Virus record (IMG/VR): IMGVR_UViG_3300032805_000015
Location: 1-28,584 of that record
DNA length: 28,584 nt
Reading direction: 5' to 3' (one strand)
Origin: a virus
Shown: piece by piece, positions 6,574 through 13,292 of the stretch
Numbering within the stretch: position 1 is the first letter of the stretch
How the letters are laid out: every line of letters begins with the position of its first letter
The notes under the pieces: generated by a model
Databases searched by the model: none
What the model was told of the DNA's origin: nothing
What the model saw: only the letters and a program-made list of their open reading frames with translations
Made by a program: the position numbers and the translations under genes

Positions 6574-7953
6574 ATGGCGTACCAGAAGGCACTACGTGAG
6601 AAACTGGCGCGGCTGTCTGCGGACATGCACGCAATTCTGGATGTGGCGAAAGCCGACAACAATCGCGGCCTGACCTCCGACGAGCGCACCAAGTGGCACG
6701 CGTTGCAGGAGGAGTACAACAACGTCGAGAAGGACATCGAGATCGCTGAAGCGACGGAGAAAATCAGCAACGCTCTGGGCGCGCCGGCGAGTCCCGCTGC
6801 TGCGGCGGCGAGGCCTGGCCAACCGCAGATCGCGGAATTCACCGTCGAGCAGATGCGAGATATGTTCTCGCTCAAGCCGGCGCAGGTGCGTGAGCGCGAG
6901 AAGTTGTATGCCGCGAATCCTTACGAGCGGGCGTTCCATAACTATCTCCGGCAGGGCATGCAGCACGAGGGCGCGTCGGGCATCAGCTCGGATGATCGCA
7001 ATTTGCTCACGCAGATTACGGTGCAGAACGCGCAATCGGGCACGGTGGGCAGCCAGGGCGGTTATCTGATCCCGCAAGGATTCTCGGACAACCTGATGGA
7101 GGCGATGAAGTGGTTTGGTGGAATCGATGGCGTGGTCGGAGAGTTTCCGACCTCGACCGGCAACCAGGTGCCCTGGCCGACCATCAACGACACCACGAAC
7201 AAAGGCCGCATCCTGGGGCAGAACGTCCAGGCTGTTGAAACCGATTTCGTGACGGGCCAGGTGATGTTCAACGCCTACATCGGATCGAGCGATATCGTGC
7301 TGATCCCGATCGCGCTGATCGAGGACAGCTATTTCGATATGGACGCGCTGACTGCTCGGCTGCTCGGAATCCGGCTCGGCCGTCTGCTGAACTGGAAGGG
7401 CACGGTGGGCACGGGATCGAGCGAGCCCACCGGCATCGTCACGGCCGCTGCGAATGCGGGTAATGTCGTACAGCTTGCTGCGGGCAACACCACGAGCATT
7501 TCGTACGCGAACCTAGTTACTGTCGAGCACTCAGTCGATCCGGCATACCGCTTCAACCCGGCCACTCGCTGGATGATGTCCGATGCCGAGTTGAAAAACA
7601 TCAAGCTGCTCACCGACAGCCAGGGGCGCCCGTTGTGGCAGCCTAGCCTGACGGCCAGCTTCCGCGAGGGCGCGCAGGTAGACATCACGGCGTCGAAGCC
7701 GACCATCCTGGATCATCCCTACATCATCAATCAGGACATGGCCACGCCCGCCGCAAGCGCGTATTCGCTGCTGTTCGGCGATATGAGCCTGTTCAAGCTG
7801 CGCCGCGTGGCTGGCGGCATTACGGTGCAGCGCCTGGTGGAGCGTTATGCAGAGTATTTGCAGGTCGCGTTCCAGGCGTTCATGCGATTCGACTGCAATC
7901 TGGTGGACGCCGGTACGCATCCGATCGCGGTCATGCAGCAATCGGCGACGTAG
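6574..7953 (+). CDS. Major capsid protein, HK97 fold
   Basis: The shell protein of the head. The ATG at 6574 with GAGGAGA upstream gives 459 residues; the frame is open further upstream but that sequence is low in protein character. Residues 1-about 110 are a charged coiled-coil region (LREKLARLSADMHAILD...EEYNNVEKDIEIAEATEKI) acting as the internal delta/scaffold domain that the ClpP-like protease would remove. The capsid core starts around GSQGGYLIPQGF (about residue 158) and continues with the typical N-arm, the VPWPTINDTTNKGRIL segment, DSYFDMDALTARLLGIRLGRLLNWKGTVGTGSSEPTGIV, RWMMSDAELKNIK and the C-terminal YLQVAFQAFMRFDCNLVDA. These are hallmarks of the HK97-type Phage_capsid family. 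It follows the protease in the usual order. Confidence 0.96.
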   Translation: MAYQKALREKLARLSADMHAILDVAKADNNRGLTSDERTKWHALQEEYNNVEKDIEIAEATEKISNALGAPASPAAAAARPGQPQIAEFTVEQMRDMFSLKPAQVREREKLYAANPYERAFHNYLRQGMQHEGASGISSDDRNLLTQITVQNAQSGTVGSQGGYLIPQGFSDNLMEAMKWFGGIDGVVGEFPTSTGNQVPWPTINDTTNKGRILGQNVQAVETDFVTGQVMFNAYIGSSDIVLIPIALIEDSYFDMDALTARLLGIRLGRLLNWKGTVGTGSSEPTGIVTAAANAGNVVQLAAGNTTSISYANLVTVEHSVDPAYRFNPATRWMMSDAELKNIKLLTDSQGRPLWQPSLTASFREGAQVDITASKPTILDHPYIINQDMATPAASAYSLLFGDMSLFKLRRVAGGITVQRLVERYAEYLQVAFQAFMRFDCNLVDAGTHPIAVMQQSAT

Positions 7954-7960
7954 AAAAAAG

Positions 7961-8026
7961 CAGGTTCCAGGTGTTAGGCGTCAGGGACATCCTAAAACCT
8001 AACACCTAACACCTAGCACCTAACAC
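7961..8026 (+). repeat. Inverted plus direct heptamer array C (after capsid gene)
   Basis: Two heptamers in reverse orientation (GTTCCAG, GTGTTAG at 7964-7977, preceded by a partial unit) face five in direct orientation at 7992-8026 (CTAAAAC, CTAACAC, CTAACAC, CTAGCAC, CTAACAC). GGTGTTAG pairs with CTAACACC, so the transcript could fold into a stem of at least 8 bp with several alternative registers. It lies between the capsid stop and the next gene. Confidence 0.85.
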
Positions 8027-8050
8027 CTCGTGAGTAAAAGGAGCAACTCA

Positions 8051-8383
8051 ATGAAGAAACGCGTAAAAATTCTGCAATCCATCGCGGGTACGGGCGATCC
8101 GTCCAAAGAGGACCTGGAGCGCAAGTACACGCGCATTCGAAGCGAGGCTATCGTGCGCTCCAATGCGGCGAAGCAGATCGGTAAGCCGGGAAAGACCGAA
8201 GCGGAAATTGACTCCCTCGTGAACGAGGAGAAGAAGCGGGACGCCGCCATTCCGCGGCTGTCCGGTCACATCGGCCAGTTCGCCTACAAGCCGGGCGACG
8301 AAGTGGCGCTCGACGCGGAGCTGGCAGAGAAGTGGGAAGCGTGCGGCGTCTGCACGCTTCTGCCGAATCAAAAAGCGGCGTAA
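8051..8383 (+). CDS. Small capsid-associated hypothetical protein, 110 aa
   Basis: The ATG follows AAAAGGAGCAACTCA, a good ribosome site. The protein is very charged and basic at the N-terminus (MKKRVKILQ), helical in the middle, with a C-terminal part (GQFAYKPGDEVALDAELAEKWEACGVCTLLP) whose 'Y-K-P-G-D-x-V-x-L-x...A-x-x-W-x-x-x-G' pattern is typical of small proteins encoded just after capsid genes in many phages; those have a short beta-rich fold and usually no assigned role. Two Cys lie near the end. It is flanked on both sides by inverted-plus-direct heptamer arrays. Confidence 0.6.
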   Translation: MKKRVKILQSIAGTGDPSKEDLERKYTRIRSEAIVRSNAAKQIGKPGKTEAEIDSLVNEEKKRDAAIPRLSGHIGQFAYKPGDEVALDAELAEKWEACGVCTLLPNQKAA

Positions 8384-8386
8384 AAA

Positions 8387-8465
8387 CAGGTGCCAGGTGT
8401 TAGCGAACGCTGTCTGCTGAAACCTGAAATCTGACACCTAGCAGCTAGAACCTAGCACCTGATTT
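8387..8465 (+). repeat. Inverted plus direct heptamer array D
   Basis: Two reverse-oriented units (GTGCCAG, GTGTTAG at 8390-8403) followed by six or seven direct units at 8417-8465: CTGAAAC, CTGAAAT, CTGACAC, CTAGCAG, CTAGAAC, CTAGCAC, then CTGATTT leading into TTCC and the ATG at 8469. Same design as the array after the capsid gene, so a hairpin can form between the arms. No Shine-Dalgarno lies in front of the next gene; the array and its pyrimidine end occupy that place. Confidence 0.85.
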
Positions 8466-8468
8466 TCC

Positions 8469-9362
8469 ATGGCTTTGACCCTTGTCACGCCGCCGCCGGT
8501 TGAGCCGGTGTCGCTGCTCGAGCTGAAAGAGTTCGTGCGTGTGGACGCCGGCGACACCTCGCAAGACAATCTGCTGACCACTCTCGGGATGGCGGCGCGC
8601 ACATGGGTCGAAGCCTTTCTGCAGCGGCGGCTGGTGCAGCAGGTGTGGAACCTGCAGCTCGATTACTTCCCTGGCCAGATCGATACCAAGCTCGCGAACC
8701 AGGCGTTCTCAACGCCGCTGGTGAGTGGCGGAACGGCGCTGCTTTCGGGGCTGCGCTACGCGATCCGGCTTCCCTATCCGCCGGTTTCGCAGATCGGCAG
8801 TTTCACGTTCACATCGCCGAACGGGAATGTGATCGCGCTCGAGCCGGGCGTGGATTATACGGCGGATCTGGCTGCTAATCCGGCGCGCCTGGTTCCGTTT
8901 TTCGGCAAGATGTGGCCGCCGGCGATGGTGATTCCGAATGCGATTTCCGTGATCTACGTCTTGGGTTACGCCATGTTCCTGGTGGTGAGCCTGACGAGCA
9001 CCAGCGCGCCGTACACCGCAATCCAGGCGCAAAATTACGTGTTCGAGCCCAGCGATATCAACCGGCCGATTTCCATCGATGGCGCTGGGCCGAACGGGAG
9101 CGCGCTGAACACAGTGATAGCGAGCATCTCGTCGCCGCCGGATTCGAACGCCGTATTGCGCGATGAGGCCATTTCCGGCGTAAAAAACGCGGACGCACTG
9201 CTGGTGAACAATCCCAACGCGAATCCCGCGCACTGGGAGCTGGCGAAATCGGGCATCAAGCTGCTGGTGGAACGTTGGTTCGAAATCCGCGTGCCTGACG
9301 AGAACACGGTGCCGGCAGCGGTGCGATCGCTACTCAGCCCGGCCAGGAATCTGATCGTCTGA
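8469..9362 (+). CDS. Head-tail connector (gp6-like) with internal insertion
   Basis: A neck protein that sits under the portal. The N-terminus (VTPPPVEPVSLLELKEFVRVD...DNLLTTLGMAARTWVEAFLQRRLV) is the classical gp6/gp15-like helical start. The usual PLPYPPV-type loop, beta region (GSFTFTSPNGNVIALEPGVDY) and 'P-N-A-I-S-V-I-Y-V-L-G-Y' follow. At about residues 168-238 the family pattern is interrupted by a beta-rich segment (including EPSDINRPISIDGAGPNGSAL) that looks like a tail-fibre or tailspike module. The chain then returns to the family's C-terminal helices (HWELAKSGIKLLVERWFE...VPAAVRSLLSP). Length 297 is well above the usual 100-200. Coupled to the next gene by TGATG. Confidence 0.85.
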   Translation: MALTLVTPPPVEPVSLLELKEFVRVDAGDTSQDNLLTTLGMAARTWVEAFLQRRLVQQVWNLQLDYFPGQIDTKLANQAFSTPLVSGGTALLSGLRYAIRLPYPPVSQIGSFTFTSPNGNVIALEPGVDYTADLAANPARLVPFFGKMWPPAMVIPNAISVIYVLGYAMFLVVSLTSTSAPYTAIQAQNYVFEPSDINRPISIDGAGPNGSALNTVIASISSPPDSNAVLRDEAISGVKNADALLVNNPNANPAHWELAKSGIKLLVERWFEIRVPDENTVPAAVRSLLSPARNLIV

Positions 9363-9736
9363 TGCCCGTCAGGATCGTGAATGGCGTCCCCGTGCTGGAC
9401 CCGGCCAGGCTGCGGCACCAGGTCTTATTCCTCGAGCCTACCGCTGGAAGCGACGATTCCGGATCTATTGTTACGTGGGCGCCCGGCAATCCGCCGGATA
9501 TCGCCTGGGCCGAAATCGTGCCCACGCGCGGATCGGACATCATCAAGGCCGGCCAGGACATTTCGCAGGTTTGGCTGACGATCACCATGCGCTACAACGC
9601 CTCGAAAACACGCACGCCGAACACGCGGCTGCAAACGCCGAGCGGCAGCATCTTCGTGGTCCAGGCCATCGAGAACGTGCTCGAAATGAACGTCTGGCTG
9701 GTGCTAACCTGCCTGGGCCTCGGAGCGAACGCATGA
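9362..9736 (+). CDS. Head closure / head-tail joining protein, SPP1 gp16-like
   Basis: A short 124-residue neck protein matching the plan of the head-tail joining family: a start of the 'LRHQVLFLEPTAGSDDSGSIV' type, then WAEIVPTRGSDIIKAGQDISQVWLTITMRYN, then PSGSIFVVQAIENVLEMNVWLVLTC. Members seal the connector and contact the tail completion protein. Start ATG overlaps the connector stop (TGATG), so translation is coupled. Length and position directly after the connector agree with this role. Confidence 0.8.
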   Translation: MPVRIVNGVPVLDPARLRHQVLFLEPTAGSDDSGSIVTWAPGNPPDIAWAEIVPTRGSDIIKAGQDISQVWLTITMRYNASKTRTPNTRLQTPSGSIFVVQAIENVLEMNVWLVLTCLGLGANA

Positions 9737-10038
9737 ATACGAACGTGGCGTTGGCGGACTGCAGGTCCGCCAAATCGGTGTTCGCGGCCTATTCGGCTAA
9801 GCCACATGGCGGGTTTTCGGCTGCAGCCGCCTCTTCCCAAGTGCCAAACTTTAGTTCGCGGTTTGAGGCTGGCGACCATGAGTCCTCATTCCGAATCAAC
9901 TCTCCTGCTGGTTTCCTTGAAGACTTATCGAACAGTGAAAAACGAGTGGGTTCCGTCTCGGACTGATAAAGATCGAAGGGCATCAGTGCCCGATTCTAAC
10001 AGGAAAGTATCGACGTAACGCACTGTTTGCGTCCCGAA
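9737..10038 (+). other. Non-coding stretch with palindromes, REP-like
   Basis: About 300 bases between the head closure gene and the glycosyltransferase. It holds a perfect stem-loop at 9751-9773 (TTGGCGGAC, loop TGCAG, GTCCGCCAA) and a 12-bp palindrome at 9818-9829 (CGGCTGCAGCCG). A frame of 77 codons opens at 9733 but has no ribosome site of its own, poor protein character and no similarity I recognise, so I treat it as non-coding. The composition differs from the flanking genes. It may be a dispersed repeat element or the scar of an insertion that brought in the glycosyltransferase. Confidence 0.45.
9751..9773. repeat. Perfect 9-bp inverted repeat
   Basis: TTGGCGGAC and GTCCGCCAA are exact inverted copies around a 5-base loop, TGCAG. 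The hairpin starts 14 bases after the head closure stop. There is no T-run, so it is not a typical intrinsic terminator. It resembles REP-type palindromes that are scattered between genes in many bacterial genomes. Confidence 0.6.
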
Positions 10039-10704
10039 ATGAATCCGCTGGTCACCTGCCTTTGCCTCACGCACAATCGCCGCGAATGGCTGCCCGCCGC
10101 GATCAGTTACTATCTGCGCCAGACCTATCAGCCGCGCGAGTTGCTCGTGGTGGCGACGGGCGATGAGCCGGTGTGCGACCTGGTGCCTCGCGACGATCCA
10201 GCCATCACGCTGCTGAACATCGGCTGGACGGTGAAGGTCGGCGAGAAGCGGAATCTGGGGTGCGAAGCTGCCCGCGGCGGAATCATCGCCGTGTGGGATG
10301 ACGACGATTACTCCGCACCGAAACGCCTGGAGTTTCAGGTTGTGCGCCTCGAGGCCACGCAGAAGGCGGTCACCGGCTTCCGCGTCATGAAGTTCACTGA
10401 TGGCCGGCGCTGGTGGCGATACACGGGGCATTCCGGGTTCGTGCTGGGCACGTCGCTCTGTTTCCGGCGCGAGTGGTGGCGAATGCATCCATTCGCCGAT
10501 CTGCAGGTCGGCCAGGACGAAATGTTCGGGGCCGAAGCGCAGCGCGAGCAGCAGCTCGCTTTCGAAGGCGATCACGACCTGATGTATGCGACGGTCCACC
10601 CCGGCAACACCAGCCCGCGCGTGATCTCCGGTCCTGCTTGGGCCGAGCTCCCCGCCTTCGTCTGGCCGGAACTCGAACTGGCTGGAGTGTTGAGAGAACC
10701 ATGA
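10039..10704 (+). CDS. Glycosyltransferase family 2
   Basis: A GT-A fold glycosyltransferase of 221 residues. The N-terminus (VTCLCLTHNRREWLPAAISYYLRQTYQPRELLVV) is the nucleotide-sugar binding start of family 2, and the VWDDDDY motif (Asp87-90) is the DXD-type metal and sugar-nucleotide site. A later segment (HSGFVLGTSLCFRREWWRMHPF...GQDEMF) fits the acceptor side, with DE as a candidate catalytic base. It has no membrane segment, so acts in the cytosol. The ATG at 10039 has no clear Shine-Dalgarno; a TTG lies at 10027. The position between neck genes is unusual; it may decorate a virion protein or alter host surface sugars. It is probably an accessory insertion. Confidence 0.85.
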   Translation: MNPLVTCLCLTHNRREWLPAAISYYLRQTYQPRELLVVATGDEPVCDLVPRDDPAITLLNIGWTVKVGEKRNLGCEAARGGIIAVWDDDDYSAPKRLEFQVVRLEATQKAVTGFRVMKFTDGRRWWRYTGHSGFVLGTSLCFRREWWRMHPFADLQVGQDEMFGAEAQREQQLAFEGDHDLMYATVHPGNTSPRVISGPAWAELPAFVWPELELAGVLREP

Positions 10705-10719
10705 AAGGTAGGAGAAAAC

Positions 10720-11088
10720 ATGCAGCCTAACTCTCTCGGCTTGATTGCTGTTCCGAGTCCTGGAACGGCTGTGCGGGTCACGGCGAATACGAATCTGTGG
10801 GCGAACCGCATCCGTTTCGCCGACGTGATCGGTGAGACTGGGCGGAAATTTCTCGGCGTTCAGGGCATGAACAAGGGCACGAGCGCCGGCGTGCTGAAGG
10901 AGTTCTGGCCCACCGGCTCGGGCGGCGGCATGGCGGACGCGTACGAGATTTGGGCCGCAACGGAGCACGATCTCCTGCGGCTCTCGGATTACTGGATCGA
11001 CGCGAACAATGCAGGTGAGGGTTTGATAGTGGCTTACTGGACGCCAGCGACGCCGGATCAGGTGGCAGCGGAACCGCAGATCGCATGA
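10720..11088 (+). CDS. Small beta-rich virion-type protein, 122 aa
   Basis: Start well marked by TAGGAG. The protein is mostly beta, with segments such as NTNLWANRIRFADVIGETGRKFLGVQGMNKG and LSDYWIDANNAGEGLIVAYWTP. The second part ('Y-W-I-D-A-N-N-A-G-E-G-L-I-V-A-Y') resembles a closing motif of small phage structural proteins encoded between neck and tail genes, whose role is not known. No Cys, no membrane segment. Its position after the glycosyltransferase and before the tail completion gene suggests a head decoration or neck-associated protein. Confidence 0.55.
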   Translation: MQPNSLGLIAVPSPGTAVRVTANTNLWANRIRFADVIGETGRKFLGVQGMNKGTSAGVLKEFWPTGSGGGMADAYEIWAATEHDLLRLSDYWIDANNAGEGLIVAYWTPATPDQVAAEPQIA

Positions 11089-11104
11089 TTGAGGGTGCCC
11101 GAGC

Positions 11105-11530
11105 GTGATCGAAGGCGGGCTGGTCGAATACATCCAGGCAGGGCTGGCGGCGCTCTCCCCGCCGGTGAATGTGCCGGGCGGATTCGCCGACGTGCTTCCG
11201 AAGGATACGATTTCGAGCGGCACGCCGCAGGCTTGGCTGTATCGCTCCGTGATGTCCGCACCGAGTTATGTGCTGGCAGGACAAACCGGGTGGACGGACT
11301 GGCATGTGCAGATCGACTGCCACGGCATCACGCCGCTACAGCGGGATCAGCTCGCGCGAGCCATTAACGTGGTTCTGCGCGGCCTGCTGCGGCCCGTCAC
11401 GCTGCCCGATCAGGCGCAGACCTTCGTGTTCGGCGCATTTTGTGAGGACGAGAGCAAAACCGGTTACAGCGACGCGAACCGCACCTGGGTGCGTTCGCTC
11501 GAGTACGTCGTCTCGTACCAGCAGGTTTAA
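11105..11530 (+). CDS. Tail completion protein, DUF3168-like
   Basis: A 141-residue protein with the layout of the DUF3168/gp17-like tail completion family: a short N-terminal helix (EGGLVEYIQAGLAAL), a loop and beta region around PQAWLYRSVMS, then the GWTDWHVQIDCHGITPLQRDQLARAINVVLRG core and a final beta strand (RTWVRSLEYVVSYQ). These proteins cap the head-proximal end of the tail tube and join it to the head. GTG start with GAGGG about 9 bases upstream. It lies directly before the tail tube gene, as expected. Confidence 0.75.
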   Translation: MIEGGLVEYIQAGLAALSPPVNVPGGFADVLPKDTISSGTPQAWLYRSVMSAPSYVLAGQTGWTDWHVQIDCHGITPLQRDQLARAINVVLRGLLRPVTLPDQAQTFVFGAFCEDESKTGYSDANRTWVRSLEYVVSYQQV

Positions 11531-11588
11531 TTTCCGCAGATACCGGTGGAAGCCGGTGTCTGGATAGCTCAACCAAAGGAGAACCACC

Positions 11589-12071
11589 ATGCCGAATCCG
11601 ACGCCTCCGGCATACGCCGGCTCGAAAGCGCAAACCAGCCAGGGCACCTGCATCTGGGTGAATCCCTCGGGTAGTTCGCCGCCCACCTGGGTCTTCATCG
11701 GCGAATGCCTGGGCGCGCAATTCAGCGATAAGAACATGTTCGACAAGTCCACGAACCTGCAATCGACGGCAGAGGAGTTCCTCGCGCTGCTCTCCGATCC
11801 GGGCAAGCTGAACGTCGAGCTGAACCGCGTGAGCACCGATGCCGGCCAGGCCGCGCTCAGCGCTTCATATCACGCGACTCCACCGACGCGCCTGCAGTAC
11901 CTCGTGGTGTTTCCTATCAACGAGGCCGCCGGGCAGACGACGCAGGGCGATAGCCGCACCTTCCTGGCGTATGTCGAGGAGTTCTCGCCGCAGATCAAGG
12001 TGAACACCCGCATCACTACGAAGTTCACGCTGCAGATCAGCGGCCCGATCACGGAAGCCGAGGGTAGCTGA
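11589..12071 (+). CDS. Major tail tube protein
   Basis: A 160-residue protein, the usual size for a siphovirus tube subunit. The start is fixed by AAAGGAGAACCACC. Beta-rich sequence with the features of tube proteins: an early GTCIWVN strand, a FSDKNMFDKSTNLQS loop, LQYLVVFPINEAAG and a C-terminal IKVNTRITTKFTLQISGPI strand. It is followed immediately (TGATG) by the tail assembly chaperone gene, the standard order tube, chaperones, tape measure. Subunits stack as hexameric rings around the tape measure. Confidence 0.8.
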   Translation: MPNPTPPAYAGSKAQTSQGTCIWVNPSGSSPPTWVFIGECLGAQFSDKNMFDKSTNLQSTAEEFLALLSDPGKLNVELNRVSTDAGQAALSASYHATPPTRLQYLVVFPINEAAGQTTQGDSRTFLAYVEEFSPQIKVNTRITTKFTLQISGPITEAEGS

Positions 12072-12520
12072 TGGCGAAACGTGAGACTGCGGCGAGCACG
12101 ACGTCCGATCCGGTGGTGGATTTCGCGGCACTCAAAATCGACGGCGAGACCTATCGTCTCGCCTATGATTTCAACGCCATTGCGGACGCCGAGAAGCTGG
12201 CGGACGCCAATCTGCTGCACGGAATTGCCGGGTTGCTGGGCAAGGGCGCGAATGCTGCGCAGATTCGCGGCCTCCTCTACGCGGCGCTGCGCAAGGCGCA
12301 TCCGAAATTGACGCTACCCCAGGTCGGTTCGTTGATCCGGATTGACACCATTCCCGATATTTACGGGGCAATCGAAGCGGCGTATCGACTCTCGCTGCCG
12401 GAGGCGAAGAAGCACCTGCTGGACCCTCTGCCGGGCGGAAGCGATCGAAGCTCCCCGCCCTTACCAATCGAGAGCTCTGGCAGCGATGCTGGTCCACCGC
12501 CCGCTTCGCGCTCGGATTGA
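12071..12520 (+). CDS. Tail assembly chaperone (G-like)
   Basis: A 149-residue protein (AALKIDGETYRLAYDFNAIADAEKL...) matching the small tail assembly chaperone family, which binds the tape measure and delivers tube subunits. The conserved part is about residues 15-115; the last 25 residues are Ser/Pro-rich and disordered (GSDRSSPPLPIESSGSDAG). The start overlaps the tube gene stop. The 3' end overlaps a second frame (-1) that carries clearly protein-like sequence, the classic arrangement in which a longer fusion is made by ribosomal frameshift. Confidence 0.75.
   Translation: MAKRETAASTTSDPVVDFAALKIDGETYRLAYDFNAIADAEKLADANLLHGIAGLLGKGANAAQIRGLLYAALRKAHPKLTLPQVGSLIRIDTIPDIYGAIEAAYRLSLPEAKKHLLDPLPGGSDRSSPPLPIESSGSDAGPPPASRSD
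12346..12520 (+). other. Probable -1 programmed frameshift window
   Basis: The chaperone gene reads in one frame to 12520. The following gene's frame, one base back, is open from 12346, just after a stop at 12343-12345. In that -1 frame the stretch 12463-12516 reads LTNRELWQRCWSTARFALG and continues without break into TDEQFYGLTPRQYALL, which looks like one conserved domain; in the 0 frame the same bases give low-complexity Ser/Pro. A shift must occur between 12346 and 12518. I found no perfect X-XXY-YYZ heptamer; the C-rich run at about 12451-12460 (CTCCCCGCCC) is the best weak candidate. Confidence 0.55.
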
Positions 12521-12843
12521 CCGATGAGCAATTCTATGGACTCACGCCGCGCCAGTACGCGCTGCTGCTCGAGCGGCATCGCGAGCGCGAGCGGCACACG
12601 GAGTATCTTGTTGGGCTGGTGGCCGCAACCATTGCCAATTGGAGCATGGGCGCGCCTAAGGAGCCGCTCAAACCACGCGACTTCCCCCTGGTGCAGTTGC
12701 AGGAGCCGGAAGTGCCGAGACGGATCAATCGCAAGCGGATCGCGCGCGAGATCCGCGCCGGGTTCGACCGCGCGGCCAGGCATCAGCCGAAAGGCCCGGT
12801 CATGAAGACGGCAGACCTTTTGCGCGGAGCAACATTCCAGTGA
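12517..12843 (+). CDS. Tail assembly chaperone, T-like second frame
   Basis: The continuation frame of the chaperone region. TDEQFYGLTPRQYALLLERHRERERHTEYLVGLVAATIANWSM matches the pattern of the frameshifted (T) domain in lambda-like and HK97-like tails, where 'F-W-x-L-T-P-x-E-x-x-A-L' is typical. It then has a basic C-terminus. A TTG at 12517 overlaps the previous stop and could start a separate protein, but good protein sequence upstream in the same frame argues that it is made as a fusion by -1 frameshift. The end overlaps the start of the ASCH gene (GTGA). Confidence 0.7.
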   Translation: MTDEQFYGLTPRQYALLLERHRERERHTEYLVGLVAATIANWSMGAPKEPLKPRDFPLVQLQEPEVPRRINRKRIAREIRAGFDRAARHQPKGPVMKTADLLRGATFQ

Positions 12844-13292
12844 GTGCCGGTCCCTTTCTGACGATTTCGTTGTGGCAGCCATGGGCCTCCCTGGTGGTGC
12901 TCGGCGCGAAGCATTACGAAACGCGGATTTGGAAGTATCCGCAAGACTATCGCGGCAGGCGCGTCGGCATCCACGCGGCGAAGGACTCGCGGTATCTGTC
13001 GCTGATCCGCACCGAGCCGTTCGCTTCTGCGCTGGCGAACGCGCCCTGGCAGACGCCATGTCCGCTGGGGGCGATCCTTGGCAGCGCTGTGCTCGGCCAG
13101 GCGCAAGTGGCGGTGGCCGCGAATGTGCCTCTGATCGAGCGGCAATTTGGCGATTTCGGACCTGGGCGGTGGGCCTGGGAGATGCTCGAGCCGAAGATTT
13201 TCGATGTGCCGATCCCTTACAAGGGCCGGCAGGGATTTTTCTACTCGGATCTGGAAGCCGCGCAAAAGCAGAGTCTGTTCGATGGCCAATGA
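12840..13292 (+). CDS. ASCH-domain protein
   Basis: A 150-residue protein whose N-terminus carries the ASCH signature: ISLWQPWASLVVLGAKHYETR, with the conserved G22-x-K24-x-x-E27-x-R29 pattern. ASCH domains have a PUA-like beta-barrel fold; they are proposed to bind RNA, and some (YqfB type) hydrolyse N4-acetylcytidine. The Trp pairs (QPW, GPGRWAWEM) line the expected pocket. It begins with a GTG overlapping the previous stop and ends overlapping the next gene, so it is fully embedded in the tail operon although it has no known tail role. Probably accessory cargo acting on nucleosides or RNA. Confidence 0.8.
   Translation: MSAGPFLTISLWQPWASLVVLGAKHYETRIWKYPQDYRGRRVGIHAAKDSRYLSLIRTEPFASALANAPWQTPCPLGAILGSAVLGQAQVAVAANVPLIERQFGDFGPGRWAWEMLEPKIFDVPIPYKGRQGFFYSDLEAAQKQSLFDGQ

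Noticed and set aside
9733-9966. 77-codon frame after the head closure gene
   Set aside because: No ribosome site, contains the hairpin and palindrome, low-complexity Ala/Ser sequence with no similarity I recognise. Treated as non-coding.
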